Assembly: GCA_028095005.1 (NCBI GenBank)
Contig: CM051460.1
Span: 80,989,676 to 81,053,675, forward strand
Source of the DNA: Rhynchospora pubera
Lineage: Eukaryota > Streptophyta > Magnoliopsida > Poales > Cyperaceae
Reading direction: 5' to 3'
Length of the DNA stretch: 64,000 nucleotides
Shown here: one piece after another, positions 22,931 through 34,330 of the stretch
Position numbering within the stretch: position 1 is the first letter of the stretch
Layout of the letters: each line of letters starts with the position of its first letter
Notes under the pieces: model-generated
Told to the model about the DNA's origin: nothing
Databases searched by the model: none
Seen by the model: only the letters and a program-made list of their open reading frames with translations
Position numbers and translations under genes: made by a program

Positions 22931-25600
22931 TAATTCACTAGCCATATGTAGCCCTCCTATTAGATCCCGCCTCATTTAAAAGAAGTAATGTAAATCCTAA
23001 ACTACGGCGATAACTCTCTGTATACAACTCTTTCACATAGATACCAAAAAAATTTCTAAGAATATTGATCTAGTGCATTTTTATTTAAATAAAACAATTT
23101 TAATATTATGTCCGAGTTGTAATATCACAACAAATATAGATACGTATAATCACATGGTCTAAAAATTTTATTTTCATTAGAATTTAAAACAATTATTATT
23201 ATTTAGGTAAAACTGAAAGTTCGAGGAAAGTATAATTAATTTAAAACCCCTTCGAACAAATCGACATAAATAATGATTTATTTATTCCCTTCTGTACATG
23301 TTTGGTATCTACGGTTGTGTTTAGATGGGAGTGAGAATAAAAGAATAAGGGAAGATGAGAATAAATTTATTATTAAACAATCCAAATTCTTCACAAAGTT
23401 ACACACTTCCCAATATTTTTTTCCTACTTCTTCCCTTATTCCTCTTATTCTCACACCATCCAAACGGAGCCATACAATGGTCCAGCTTTAGAGTCTCATC
23501 CAGTACATCCTTATCTTATTAAAGGAACGGAGAGTATAAGAGAGAAAAGTTGTTCTATTTTTATTACTCTTCAAATTAGAGTGTGCAAGTTTACTCTAAA
23601 TTTTTTCTAATTTCAGTGTCTCTTTCCCGTTATTTTTTTTCCCCTCCCTTTTCATTTGTTGTGGAGCAATTAAGTTACATGTCGGACAGAGTAAACATTT
23701 TATTAATAACAGTACTAATCGTTTATAATTATATACATTGAGTTAACAAATGGATAATTATTGTTTACATATCAATGGTGGACTCAGGTATCCATGTCAT
23801 GCATTTTGTTACTGATTTTGTAACCTCTTTGAATTTGGTACAGGTGCTTTTATATACTTAGCGCCTTACAGCTTTTGCCTTTGCCTCTAGTCTACACGAT
23901 ATGTTGAAAGGTTCATGATGGTGGGAATTGCATACAACCACCACTAACATGTTAACCTTAATCAGAGGAAAAGGTGGATCGGACAAACTTTCATCATCTA
24001 TCATAATTCCCGGCCGATTTATTTGGGGATCTTCATCAAAGATAGAGTTTAGCGAGTAGGGAATGCTAATATGACATAAATGATGCCTTTGTTTGGTGAA
24101 ATAGAAAAAGTAAGGGAAGTTTAAGCATAATTTTCTATGCGTTGTTATTGCCCATGCTGTAGTCGACTAGTCGCACATGCTTAGGTTTATACGCCTATTG
24201 ATTATGGTTACTTACGACTGAGGAAATCCACTACAGCTATGGATTAACAGTAAATTAGTGAAGACAGTACTAATAAAAAAATAAGTGTTATTGTAAATTT
24301 TATATACGAATTAAACGGAATATTGTTAGTTTGACTACAATGTTATAATTAAAAAAAATAGACCTTCGGAATTGTCATTAATCCAAATCGGCGACTATTC
24401 TTCACACATCTAAATTTTTTTCAGAGTGAATCAAATCAGAATACTATATCAAAATTGGCATTTTATTAACATTTCTTCTAATAAAAAAATGGTGGAAGAG
24501 ACCACTTGAGAATTATTTAACTTGACAATTTTGAGAATCATAAAAAATAAATTTTAAATTTCAAATCCAACACTATAAGGGCAATAAATATACAGCAAAT
24601 TAATATCATACTAATAGAAAAAAAAAATGTCATTTAGTATTGTCCGTAAAATAATTTAAAATTTTTAATAGTTTGGAATTCAATTACAGACTTAAAACAT
24701 CACAAAACAAAAGTCAAATTGTACAAAATATAATTTTTAGTTTACCAATATATTCAACAAATTATTGGTACAACTCTAAAATATATTTTTAAATGTCGAG
24801 TGATATATTCCTTTTAAAATTTCCTTGATAAATCAAAAAAGAAGAAATGGGATAAAATTTGTCCAGGACGACTGAAAACATACGATGTATGTTCCAACTT
24901 TAGAATATATATAGTACTCTCAAAGCTCGTATGCGCTAAAAAAAAATAATACATTAAACCTTCATCTTTAATATTAAACAAAAAAAAAAGTAAAATTAAA
25001 TAAATAACAGGGAATTAAATTTACTTTTTAACAGGTCAAATAATATATATTTTTGAACATCCAATATATCATAAGAGTCTCATTCATCTGTTGTATATGT
25101 GCTGGATGTACGGTAACTCGTGATTAATATCAGACTGTTTATGACATATTGTTTTTTTAAACTAAATATAAACTATACTTTAGCATTTGATTTAGTGGAA
25201 CGATCTTTCAAACTATAATACGTCTATTGCCTTTAATGTGATCCTTGTAAGTTAAGTGCGCTTGATGAATCAATCAGCAGATCGTCCCATCCATTTTATT
25301 AAAAAGAAAATCTTTATTTTTTATTTATTATTATTATTATTTTTTTTTTTTGTGGGTGGGGTGGGGGTGTTCGTTTAAGCCCGTAGGCAAGAAAATTAAC
25401 CAAACCCTTCTTTTGTATGACATGAACAAATGACCCAAACAGACTGCTTGTCTGCCATAAAGCATGTTGCAAACTACACAACACATGCACCCCATTAACC
25501 TTAGTACAAATTAAATGCACCCCAAATCAAATCAAACCACACCCAACCGCCTCCTACCCAACTAAAATCAATTAACCCCACAAAAAAAAAAAAAAACAAA
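22931..25600. other. Intergenic DNA left of the GDSL gene
   Basis: AT-rich; apart from the MITE at 23313-23471 I see no gene or intact element. Several homopolymer runs of 10 bases or more occur, including poly-T at about 25338-25350. Confidence 0.6.
23313..23471. mobile_element. MITE of the 3-bp-duplication family
   Basis: Ends GGTTGTGTTTAGATGG and CCATCCAAACGGAGCC; body with ATAAGGGAAGATGAG and TTACACACTTCCC. TAC precedes the left end and recurs one base beyond the right end, so the target duplication is ambiguous. Confidence 0.75.
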
Positions 25601-25739
25601 GACACACACCAATGACCAATGTACAAACACGCAAAGAACTACCAATTTTTTTTTTTTTTTTTTTTGGTAAAACGAAAGAACTACCAAATTGAAGTCCCAT
25701 TATCCCATACCGTAACTATGCATTGACCAAGTCTACAAT

Positions 25740-25803
25740 CAAGCGTTCTTAAATACCTCACCATCCCTCTCGCAGCACACACTCATTCCCTCAAACAACA
25801 AAA
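25740..25803 (+). promoter_or_regulatory. Core promoter and leader of the GDSL gene (putative)
   Basis: TTAAATACC at about 25749 is a weak TATA-like site; CAATGACCAATG at about 25610 could be CCAAT-type. The leader CTCATTCCCTCAAACAACAAAA, just before the ATG, is a typical A/C-rich plant leader. No transcript evidence is available. Confidence 0.35.
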
Positions 25804-28800
25804 ATGGCTTCTTCAAGAACTGAACTCATGACTAGAGTGTGTTGGGTTCCATTACTAGCTCTAGCTCTATTCTTGGGCTCAGTTAGGTCCGAGCCACAAG
25901 TCCCATGCTACTTCATTTTCGGCGATTCACTCGTGGACAATGGAAATAACAACGACATGGCGTCACTTGCACGTGCAAATTACCCGCCTTATGGTATCGA
26001 CTTTCCCGGCGGTTCCTCCGGGAGGTTCACCAATGGACTAACCACAGTCGATGTTATCTGTAAGCTTTTAACCTTCTAAATTTCGAAATTGGTTTTGAGC
26101 TTCAAATTTGATTTTCTAATTAAATTTACCGCAGATTTAAATAAGTAAATTGTTTATTAATTGAACGTACCAGCAGATTTACAATACATTAGCAGGTTTA
26201 GAAAGGGTAGATATTTCCTCCTTTTTGTTTTTTTTTTTCTGCTTCACTTTTTGGTACGAGGTGGCATGTTAATAACTGAAAATGTTGTTTATGTACCAAC
26301 TTATTTGTAATTTAGTAGTCGTTTTCGGTAGCTCTGGGCCTATTGACAACTTTTTGAGTTTATGAAAAATTAGTTTGTCACCTATGCACTGATTTTGACA
26401 ATATTCTGATGGAGATGGGAGTTTATTTATTAACCAACTTGTGGCAAAGATGTATTGTATTATTATTGTAGTAGTACTAGGTTATCACAATAATCCCTAT
26501 AATGCCATGTGTTTCGAAACCAGCTAGCATAGTGCCAAATTTTTATGTTAGAGTGCCAATCAGATTAATTTCTTTGGATGACCTAGATTAAAACTTTGCT
26601 ATGAAAATATTATATTGAGAATCAGATTCAACAATGGTGTCCAATTTTTCTAGGCATGAACAATAAAAAAAAATAAATATTCGCTGCTAAATGCATAAAA
26701 CAAATGGCAATATTATTTTTCCTACAGCAAGTAAAAGAAATTAACTTCATCATTCCATATATTATTGATCTCCTACAACCGTTCTTTTTTTTTTTTGTGG
26801 CACAAACAGCCAAGCTACTGGGATTTGATAATTACATTCCACCATATGCAAATGCTAATGGAGACCAACTTCTGACTGGCGTCAATTTCGCATCAGCTGC
26901 TGCTGGGATCAGAGAAGAAACCGGTCAACAGCTGGTAATTAGTTTACAAATGCAAAAGAAAAAAGAGAAAAACTGACTCGTACGTACGTTTGTAAAAGGG
27001 AAAAAAAATGTCGTGGCCCGTTAATTAATTTCAACTTTACAGTTTACATTACATTTATTAGAGATGTCAGCTCACTGGACAAAAACGAAAAGAAGAAATT
27101 TAATGCAAACACATGCTTTGTGGGTAGAATCATTTATCAAATCACTAAATATTAGTGTATTGTCACTTTCGTGCACATCATAGCCAAAAATCTCGTATAG
27201 CTAGGGGGAATTTTCATTAAAAAAAACTGCTGGTCGGTGTGATAACCATATGTTACTAGACAAAAGAAAAAGATAAGCTACCCTTCAATAGCCCAAGATC
27301 AAAGAACAACTAAGTGAACTATTTACCTAAATACCAATTTTTTTCAATTGCATTATATCCAATGAAATTATTTTGGACTGCCAAAACTCTTTTCAAGAAC
27401 AAAAAGGTGTGAATATTTTTTTCCCCATTTTCAGATAAGATTTTTTTTTTTTTTTTTGGTAATTCATAGGGTCCAAGGATACCTTTCAGTGGACAGGTCC
27501 GGAATTACCAGTCGGCTGTGCAACAAATGGTTAACATTCTAGGAGATGAGGATACAGCGGCAAACTACCTGAGCAAATGCATCTTTTCTGTTGGAATGGG
27601 ATCCAATGACTACCTTAACAACTACTTCATGCCCATGTTCTACAACAGTGGCCAACGTTACACTCCTGAGCAGTATGCCCAAGATCTCATCACAAGATAC
27701 ACAACTTTTGTTAGAGTAAGTTATACTCCTTCCTAAACAAATTATTTTACTTTTAAAGATTATGTCGATTGATAAAGGATGTAATTAACTATTCTGTTCA
27801 TGTAGAGCCTATACGACTATGGTGCGAGGAAGGTGGTCCTGATCGGAGTCGGACAAGTCGGATGCAGTCCGAATGAGCTTGCCCAGCACAGCGCAGATGG
27901 CGCCACATGCGTCGGGAACATCAACAGTGCGATTCAAATCTTCAACAACAGGTTGATCAGTCTGGTGGACCAGTTTAACACCCTGCCTGGGGCTCATTTT
28001 ACATACATCAATGCCTATCACATCTTTGAAGATATCTTGAGGGACCCACGATCAATGGGTAGGTTTCTTTGATTTAATGCTATTTACTATAGGCGCATTT
28101 ACTCCCCTCTCTGCCTCTCTGGCTTTTACTTTTGGCGCCAATTGGTAGTTTCATATTTCCTGATGCACGCCGGTGTGTTTCCAAATTTGTTACAACAACG
28201 CATCATTACATGGTTCTATCCTATATTACTATTTTTCAAATTTCTGAGTATAAGAGTGGAGAAGTAAATAGAAAAAAATTACAAGGAGCCAAACGCAAGA
28301 ACGAATTAATTTATAAGATACTTTTTAATGTCAGGCCACCAGCTTCTATTATACACATATATTCTACTTTGTTACCTGCCATTTTCATCTTTATAAATTT
28401 AACAAATAAATTTCTACAATGGTTAATGGGATTTTCAGTAATACTGTGTTTTTCTACTGTCTTTATAAGGTAAAATCTGTATTTTATTTTCGATTTTTTT
28501 TCCCCCTACAAGCAAGCCCATAGGCGAATAAAAATAAGCTCCTTTATTCTTGTGAACTTCTTAAATTGTACAAAAATTTAGAGGTTAATTTAGAAAATGA
28601 AACGTTTCAAAATTCTGAGCTCCTGTTTTTTTGGACGGGCGTGTTATTCTAAATTGTGTCTAATTAAGTTCTACACTAAAGAATTTTTTTTCTATTGATT
28701 TCAGGATTGTCAGTCGTAAATAGGGGATGTTGTGGAGTTGGAAGGAACAACGGTCAGTACACTTGCCTCCCGTACCAAATACCGTGCCAAAATCGGGAGC

Positions 28801-28928
28801 AATATCTCTTCTGGGATGCATTCCACCCCACAGAGGCAGCCAACATTATCATCGGTAAAAGATCGTACCAAGCTCAATCGGACAGAGACGCATATCCAAT
28901 GGACATAAAAACTCTTGCTCAGATCTAA
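25804..28928 (+). CDS. GDSL esterase/lipase, five exons
   Basis: Secreted serine hydrolase of the plant GDSL (SGNH) family, acting on ester bonds of lipids; the substrate is unknown. Exons read from GT-AG sites: 25804-26059, 26810-26934, 27470-27715, 27806-28058, 28705-28928, joining in frame to 367 residues, the usual length. Residues 1-29 form a signal peptide (hydrophobic PLLALALFLG). Block I is FGDSLVDNGNNN with nucleophile Ser42; block III is GSND with Asn173 as oxyanion-hole residue; block V is DAFHP with Asp331 and His334. ANYPPYGIDF and NFASAAAGIREETGQQ are family hallmarks shared with the Arabidopsis At1g29660/At1g29670 group. The coding parts show no stop or frameshift. Introns 1 and 4 are the longest (about 750 and 650 bp). 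The start is the only ATG that gives the signal peptide. Confidence 0.95.
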
Positions 28929-30125
28929 TGTACTGTATTAAATCCTTTTGATCGACCCTAAGTAATTCTTTTTATAGATATAATAGAGATTTGACATGTA
29001 TTGTGTGTGTGAGCATGCATTTGAAAAATGCTTGTGTTTTTCTACAGGTGAACATATGTTGTGGGGAAGTTATGTTTTCATTTAGACTGTATGAACTTGA
29101 ATAAGACATTTGTGTTTCTTTTTACTTTTTATCATTTTCCACTTTTGAATCTACTGGCGAGTTTTTGGCATTTGCTTTGGACAAAAGAAGGAATCCATAG
29201 TTGACGCTGGACTTTGTTTGAACTGTGAAATTTTTATCATGTCCGCCACAAACAATCCTTCTTTTATTAATGTGACTGTACAAGGTGAAGCATGCTGTAT
29301 ATTATCGGATATCTGTTTTGATTTCAAATTTTGATAATTTTTCATTCTGGTCCTTTATTTTTGTTAAGTACCAATTGTTCCAGAGGGGTAACCGGGTAAA
29401 TGCTGTAGAAAACACTACTGGTGGAGAAAACGTTTTTGTACAGGACAAATTTTAGTCCGAACACCAAGAGGATCAAAGTGATATGGTTGCAATATTGAAG
29501 GACCCCATTGGCCATTGGTGTAAATATCTTTTTTCTCTTCTTATGTAGTTATGTGTTTCTTTTTAAGACCCGAGTTAGACAAATAATGGGCAACAAGCTT
29601 AAAAATAGCTGCGCGTATGACATTTCATAGACTGTTGGGCCTGCTTTGGTCTACAATTCCACTTAAACTATACAAATGGCCTGTGGCTGTGGGAAATTAA
29701 GTGTGCAATCAGAAAAGTAACATTACTAGACTTCAGCCCAATAGGAATTTGGATGCTACAATTCCAGTTAAACTGCACGAGTTTAGGCCTATTAGCTGTG
29801 GGTATTTAAGTGATGAAATCTGTTTTACAATTAGAAAAAAAATATTCTTTTGCAAATGTAAGTTTTAGTAAAATGGCTCTGTAATTTGCTCTTAGATGTT
29901 AATCTCAATTGTAAAAGCACAAACTTAAAACTCATAAATGAATAACCAATTTTGTTTATAATACATAATACAATGTATTTCTTAACCCCACCCCTTCTAT
30001 TTTTCCCAAGATCCCAACCAAATCAACCAATGGCCTTCACCAGTTCTCATCAGAGATAAGTTATCAGTTTGAACGCCTTGCCTCCCTCTCAGCCTACAGA
30101 AGAATTTACAAGATCATTCATATCA
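28929..30125. other. Intergenic DNA between convergent genes
   Basis: It holds the 3' untranslated DNA of the GDSL gene on the left and that of the HVA22f-like gene on the right. No additional gene was recognised. Confidence 0.6.
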
Positions 30126-31256
30126 TTACCGCCTACAGAAGTTCAAAGATATTCGAGTTACAAAGTCAGAGAATTGTATTGTTGTTATTACCGCTTGGAT
30201 GACTCTATCAAATGCATCGGGTCCGTGACTCTCGATATATCTCTCGACTGCCTTCCTTGCATCCAGACTCATCATTTGCATTGCCGTTCTTTGTCTTTCA
30301 GAGTAACCCGACCTTACGTATCCACCGATCTTAACATACCTCCTCACATGGTTTTCGTATATGTAGGCCGCTCCATTAAATATTGGCAACACCAACCAGC
30401 AACAAAACAGAAGCTTCATGTATGGCCAAAGAGGAAACCTGTAACATGGCAATAGGCATTATGATTTGTTCAGGAAAATAGTAATTGAATTTGTAATTTT
30501 CTCATAAAGGTTCTAAAACCTAAATTAACCAGAAAAGACTTTTGATGATGTTGTATTAGCAACTAATAAGTACCATCTTAGAACATTCCAGAAGGTGAGC
30601 TCAAAAATAGTAAGAAAGGAATGAACCACCCAATATGTAAGCCATTGCTGATCATCCACTGGAGATGGACTCTCAATTGCACGAACTGATGCATATCTGT
30701 AAAAATGCACGAAATTGATTTAATTCGCAACATACACTGTGAAGTTTGAACTTTTATCATTTACGTTCTTGAAATTTCTATATGATTCTAAAAAGATCAA
30801 CTTACAGTGGATATAGCAGAGTCACCCCCGGACTAGAACATCAACATGCACAAAACATAAAGTTAACATCAGCATTAAGCGCCAAATCATATTAAAGTGC
30901 AAAGCATGACAAAAAGGAATCAAAACGATATTTTAATTTGTTAAGTTTGTAAAGCTGGTTGGTTTCATCTAACGAAACGGGCACTTTTGCTTTCTTTTCA
31001 ACCAAATAAAAAGATGACTTTTCCAAACATTCATTTATTTTACAATCGGACTCAGCCTTTTTTTGATACGCTTGAAAGGTTTCAAAGGAAGATAAGTTAA
31101 ATTTTCGAATTCAGAAACACTCTAGCAATACAGAAAATTTTAGTTTCTTCAAAAGAGAAAAAAAAAAAGGGAAAAAAATAAATTTTAAGCACGTCATAAA
31201 CTATCTTACCCAACAAGACCATGCAGATTTTTTACCAAGGTTGCGAGAAAACCCAT
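30126..31256 (-). CDS. HVA22F: HVA22-like protein f (TB2/DP1/HVA22 family), four exons
   Basis: Small ER membrane protein related to yeast Yop1 and human REEP5, which bend tubular ER membranes; plant HVA22 proteins are linked to ABA and stress responses. Minus-strand exons 31256-31210, 30832-30806, 30696-30574 and 30438-30126 join in frame to 169 residues. It begins MGFLATLVKNLHGLVGPGV and continues LLYPLYASVRAIES and DDQQWLTYWVVHSF, the TB2/DP1 signature, then hydrophobic hairpins ending in LLFCCWLVLPIFNGAAYIY. The C-terminal part has QMMSLDARKAVERYIESHGP, as in Arabidopsis HVA22f rather than HVA22a-e. Exon 2 is only 27 bases. All splice sites are GT-AG and no defect is seen. The last residues (after about 150) are not conserved in what I recall of the family. 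Confidence 0.93.
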
Positions 31257-32546
31257 GATTTAAGTGTCAACACTACAACTCCGTTAGATGTTTTCAAACC
31301 CCTTCAATATCTCTGAAGAATACAGAGAGAAAAATGAGATAGATAAATTACGGGAGGCGTCTCAATTTTTAAAGTGAATCTGTTGCAGATCGAAGTAGAA
31401 TAAAACAAGGAAAGCATTCTTGGATATGCTACTAAAAGCCTTCTTTTCTTGACCCAGCGACCAAGAAAAGAGGGAATATCTAAAAAGTTTGCAATGGGGA
31501 GAATCAATCAATCAAGAGAGAAAACCAGGATTTCCCTCTCATCCGCAACAGGAATAAAGGTTTTTCCCTTGAAAAAAAAAAGTAACCAAAAATGACTGTT
31601 GTGTTACTTGTGTACCTTATCGCAGATGCAACAAAAAACCAATTGTATTAGCTTTTAGAAAAACTTCAGATTCCTTCCCTGCTTTGAGACTAAGTCTACA
31701 ACAAAAGCACTTTTATAATAGTGCTTCGTACCTCCAAACAAAGGTGCGCGTCGGGAATTATGAAGTCAAAAAGTTTGGTCCTTAAGGCATATTTTAAGAA
31801 CTGAAAGAACCACACAAGCATTAATGATTATAATATATCCTTACAGGAACCTATTAGACTACTAAAGTTTTATTCCAAATCAAATTAGGAAAGCTAGGAC
31901 CACATAAAAGGCAACGTCTTAATTCTTTCCAAACCTAGCGTTATTATATTAGGAATAGTAGAATCTGATGGATGCTCTGAATACCCTTCCAAATTGATAA
32001 TCAGACACAAAATTTCCTATTAATTGAAGACTGAAGCATAACAAATATAATGAAAAGTATAGTATATTAATTATAATGACACTCATTTTGCATGCGAGTA
32101 TCATACTTGGCTGGCGTCAATGCTTATATAAAAATTCAGCAGTCGGCGTTGAGATTGTACAATAAAAATAAAAAATAATAATAATTTGACGACATGTAGT
32201 ACAATAGAAAAGAGCATTTTCAAAGAAGATCAAATCACGAATTCATCAACAAATTTGAAAAAGAATCACGCTAAATTAAGTTGGGTCTTTTACGTTTTTT
32301 TATTTAAAACCATAAGCGGCATACTGGTATATATAGTTGAGCTTATTCTCAGAATTAAACTTATACTGGGCATACTAGCATATTTAAGTTGGGTCTTTTA
32401 CTCTTTTTTATTTAAAACCATAAGCGGCATACTGGCATAGTTGATCTTATTCTCAGAATAAAGCTCATACTTAAAAACATTTAACACTCAGAACTTTTAC
32501 TAGACAACCCCTAAAGAGCGAGCAAGACAAAATCAACAAGTTTATA
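31257..32546. other. Intergenic DNA upstream of the HVA22f-like gene
   Basis: It contains the HVA22f-like promoter and the 3' flank of the OBAP gene. A tandem duplication with a 108-bp period occurs at 32278-32470: AAGTTGGGTCTTTTA, AAACCATAAGCGGCATACTG and CTTATTCTCAGAAT each appear twice. No gene was recognised. Confidence 0.65.
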
Positions 32547-33696
32547 TCAAATTAGTGCCCCAGAGCTCTTCATCTCTACTGGTACCACATCAATTGCAAA
32601 CCCCTTTCCATGCTGCTTCCAGTAATCTGCATTGGGATTAATCCACTCTGGCTCAGCCATCTCAACCCTGCTTTCCTTTGCATCTCCCCTGGAAACCCCA
32701 TACTTCCTATCTCTTCTTTTGACCAGTTCCGGGTTCACACGTGCTATGTCCACTGCCTGAGCCGACATCATAAGGGACGGTGCACCTAGTGGGAGCCGAT
32801 CTCCCCGGTCAACTTGCCACGTGCACCAAAACTTGCCATATGTCTTGGTTAGGGACTTGTGTTCAGGGTCTTGAAGTAACTCGGGCATACCAGGTAGGGT
32901 CCACAGACCTGTCTTAATTTCATAGGCATGTGAGTGCCATAGCTTCTGTTCCTCGGATGGTAGGGTTTCAAAGATGTTGTCTGACACGATGTACTCGACA
33001 CCTGCCATGCCAATGAGAAAATTGGAGTTCAGCAGGATTATTTTGAAATTTGAAATTAGTACCAACAGTAAATAAGGTAGAGTGTTTGGTTTTCTTTAGA
33101 CAAATTGACAGAGCTACTTGTTTCAGGACAAATATTAAGCAGGGTTACACTTTCTTATCCATTATAAAGGACCATCTTTTAAATTTTGGGATGAATTTCC
33201 TGAGGTCAGGCTTATTTTCGTGTGGAATCAAATTTTTATCTAAATCCTGATGGCTCCACACGTACAGGCACGGAATGGCCAAACAAATCACATACCACTA
33301 TAATCTTTAAAATTGGACTTTAAAAATAAAATCACATACCAAATAAAATCTTAAGAATAAAAGAAATGTTTAGGGACGAAGTATACAGCACTTCAAAAAA
33401 AATTACAAACCTATTAGGCGTGCAGAGGGCTTGTCAGAGTCAAAAACTGCACACTGAAGGAAATCCTGGTTGATCCGTTGAATAAAATGATGAGTCTCGA
33501 TCTGACGGCTGAGATCGTGCCCGTACAGTGCAAAGGTGCATGCATGCAGGTTCATCTGCCGCACCGGAGCCATGGATTGCAACATCATAGCACCAGACTC
33601 AATGAGCTTTGAACCTAGAGTTGTGGGCTTCCCCGGCAATGTGGATCCCAGTCCTATTGCCGGAGTGGGGCTCGGCTTCTTATCACTTGAGGCCAT
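32547..33696 (-). CDS. Oil-body-associated protein (OBAP, DUF1264), two exons
   Basis: OBAP proteins associate with seed oil bodies and are needed for normal oil-body structure and oil content in maize and Arabidopsis seeds. Minus-strand exons 33696-33411 and 33001-32547 (GT-AG intron of 409 bp) join in frame to 246 residues, the usual length. Family motifs are MNLHACTFALYGHD, QDFLQCAVFDSD, then after the junction VEYIVSDNIFETL, EEQKLWHSHAYEIKTG, KTYGKFWCTWQVDRGD, LPLGAPSLMMS and ADYWKQHGKG. There is no signal peptide and no long hydrophobic hairpin, unlike oleosins. The start MASSDKKPSP is the family-like N-terminus. The frame stays open upstream to 33900, but that extension overlaps promoter-like motifs and is not family-like. 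Whether it is OBAP1 or OBAP2 type I cannot settle. Confidence 0.92.
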
Positions 33697-33729
33697 CGAT
33701 CTATTCAAGTATAGCACGCTATGTATTCC

Positions 33730-33735
33730 TTTATA
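33730..33735 (-). promoter_or_regulatory. TATA box candidate for the OBAP gene
   Basis: Minus strand GATATAAAGG, with TATAAA 34-39 bases upstream of the ATG, implies a very short leader. A second candidate, CTATAAAAAA at about 33943-33952, would give a leader of over 200 bases and place the RY motif inside the transcript. Confidence 0.4.
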
Positions 33736-33878
33736 TCCTTTTTTCTGACCCTTTTTGTGGTAGCAACTGTACCTCGGTGCTTCTTTGAAACTCTTTTGTA
33801 TACTGATAAGCGAGATGTCATCCTTTCCAGTGTTCCAGACAGTAAGGGGAGGTGTACGCTCATAGTCGGTACTTTCAG

Positions 33879-33886
33879 ACACGTGT
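33879..33886. promoter_or_regulatory. G-box/ABRE (ACACGTGT) upstream of OBAP
   Basis: Palindromic ACACGTGT about 185 bases upstream of the OBAP ATG. It contains the CACGTG core and ACGTGT ABRE bound by ABI5-type bZIP factors. Another ACGTGT lies at about 34013. Binding is inferred from the motif only. Confidence 0.55.
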
Positions 33887-33891
33887 GCTAT

Positions 33892-33903
33892 CCCATGCAT
33901 GGG
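33892..33903. promoter_or_regulatory. RY (Sph) seed element CCCATGCATGGG upstream of OBAP
   Basis: Perfect 12-bp palindrome containing CATGCATG, the RY motif recognised by the B3 factors ABI3, FUS3 and LEC2 in seed-maturation promoters. It lies 5 bases from the G-box, about 200 bases upstream of the ATG. RY plus ABRE pairing is the classic arrangement for seed storage and oil-body genes and agrees with the encoded protein. Confidence 0.65.
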
Positions 33904-34330
33904 ATGTTTTTTGCTCTTCGACTTTACTGAAATGGCGTGATTTTTTTATAGGACCGAGACACATATCTAATGGGCTTTTCATGCCTAAAAAAGCCTATTT
34001 TCTAGACAACTCACGTGTTTCCCAAAAATTAATCCGTAATGAAATACTTCTCCAAATCCATTTACTGGTGCAATCTTTGGAGAATTTGTTCGCTTTGTAT
34101 GACACAAAATTACGAAAAAATTAAGGGCAGACTAAAATTAAGAAATTGCTAGAGATAAGCTTGAAGATACAAACGTACTAGAAATTAAAACTAGAGACCG
34201 TAAGGATCTACACTAAGGCCTACAGGAAGAACATTTCATTACATACAATTATTAAAAACAACACTACTCTCGTCCAAAACATCACTACATACAGGCTTAC
34301 TACTATGTGCATTACAAGTCATAAGGAACA
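33904..34330. other. Space between OBAP promoter and hAT-derived gene
   Basis: About 430 bases: the far OBAP promoter on the left and the 3' untranslated DNA of the next minus-strand gene on the right. No other feature was recognised. Confidence 0.6.

Noticed and set aside
33697..33900. N-terminal extension of the OBAP frame upstream of 33696
   Set aside because: The extension is not family-like and overlaps TATA, RY and ABRE motifs; the MASSDKK start matches the family.
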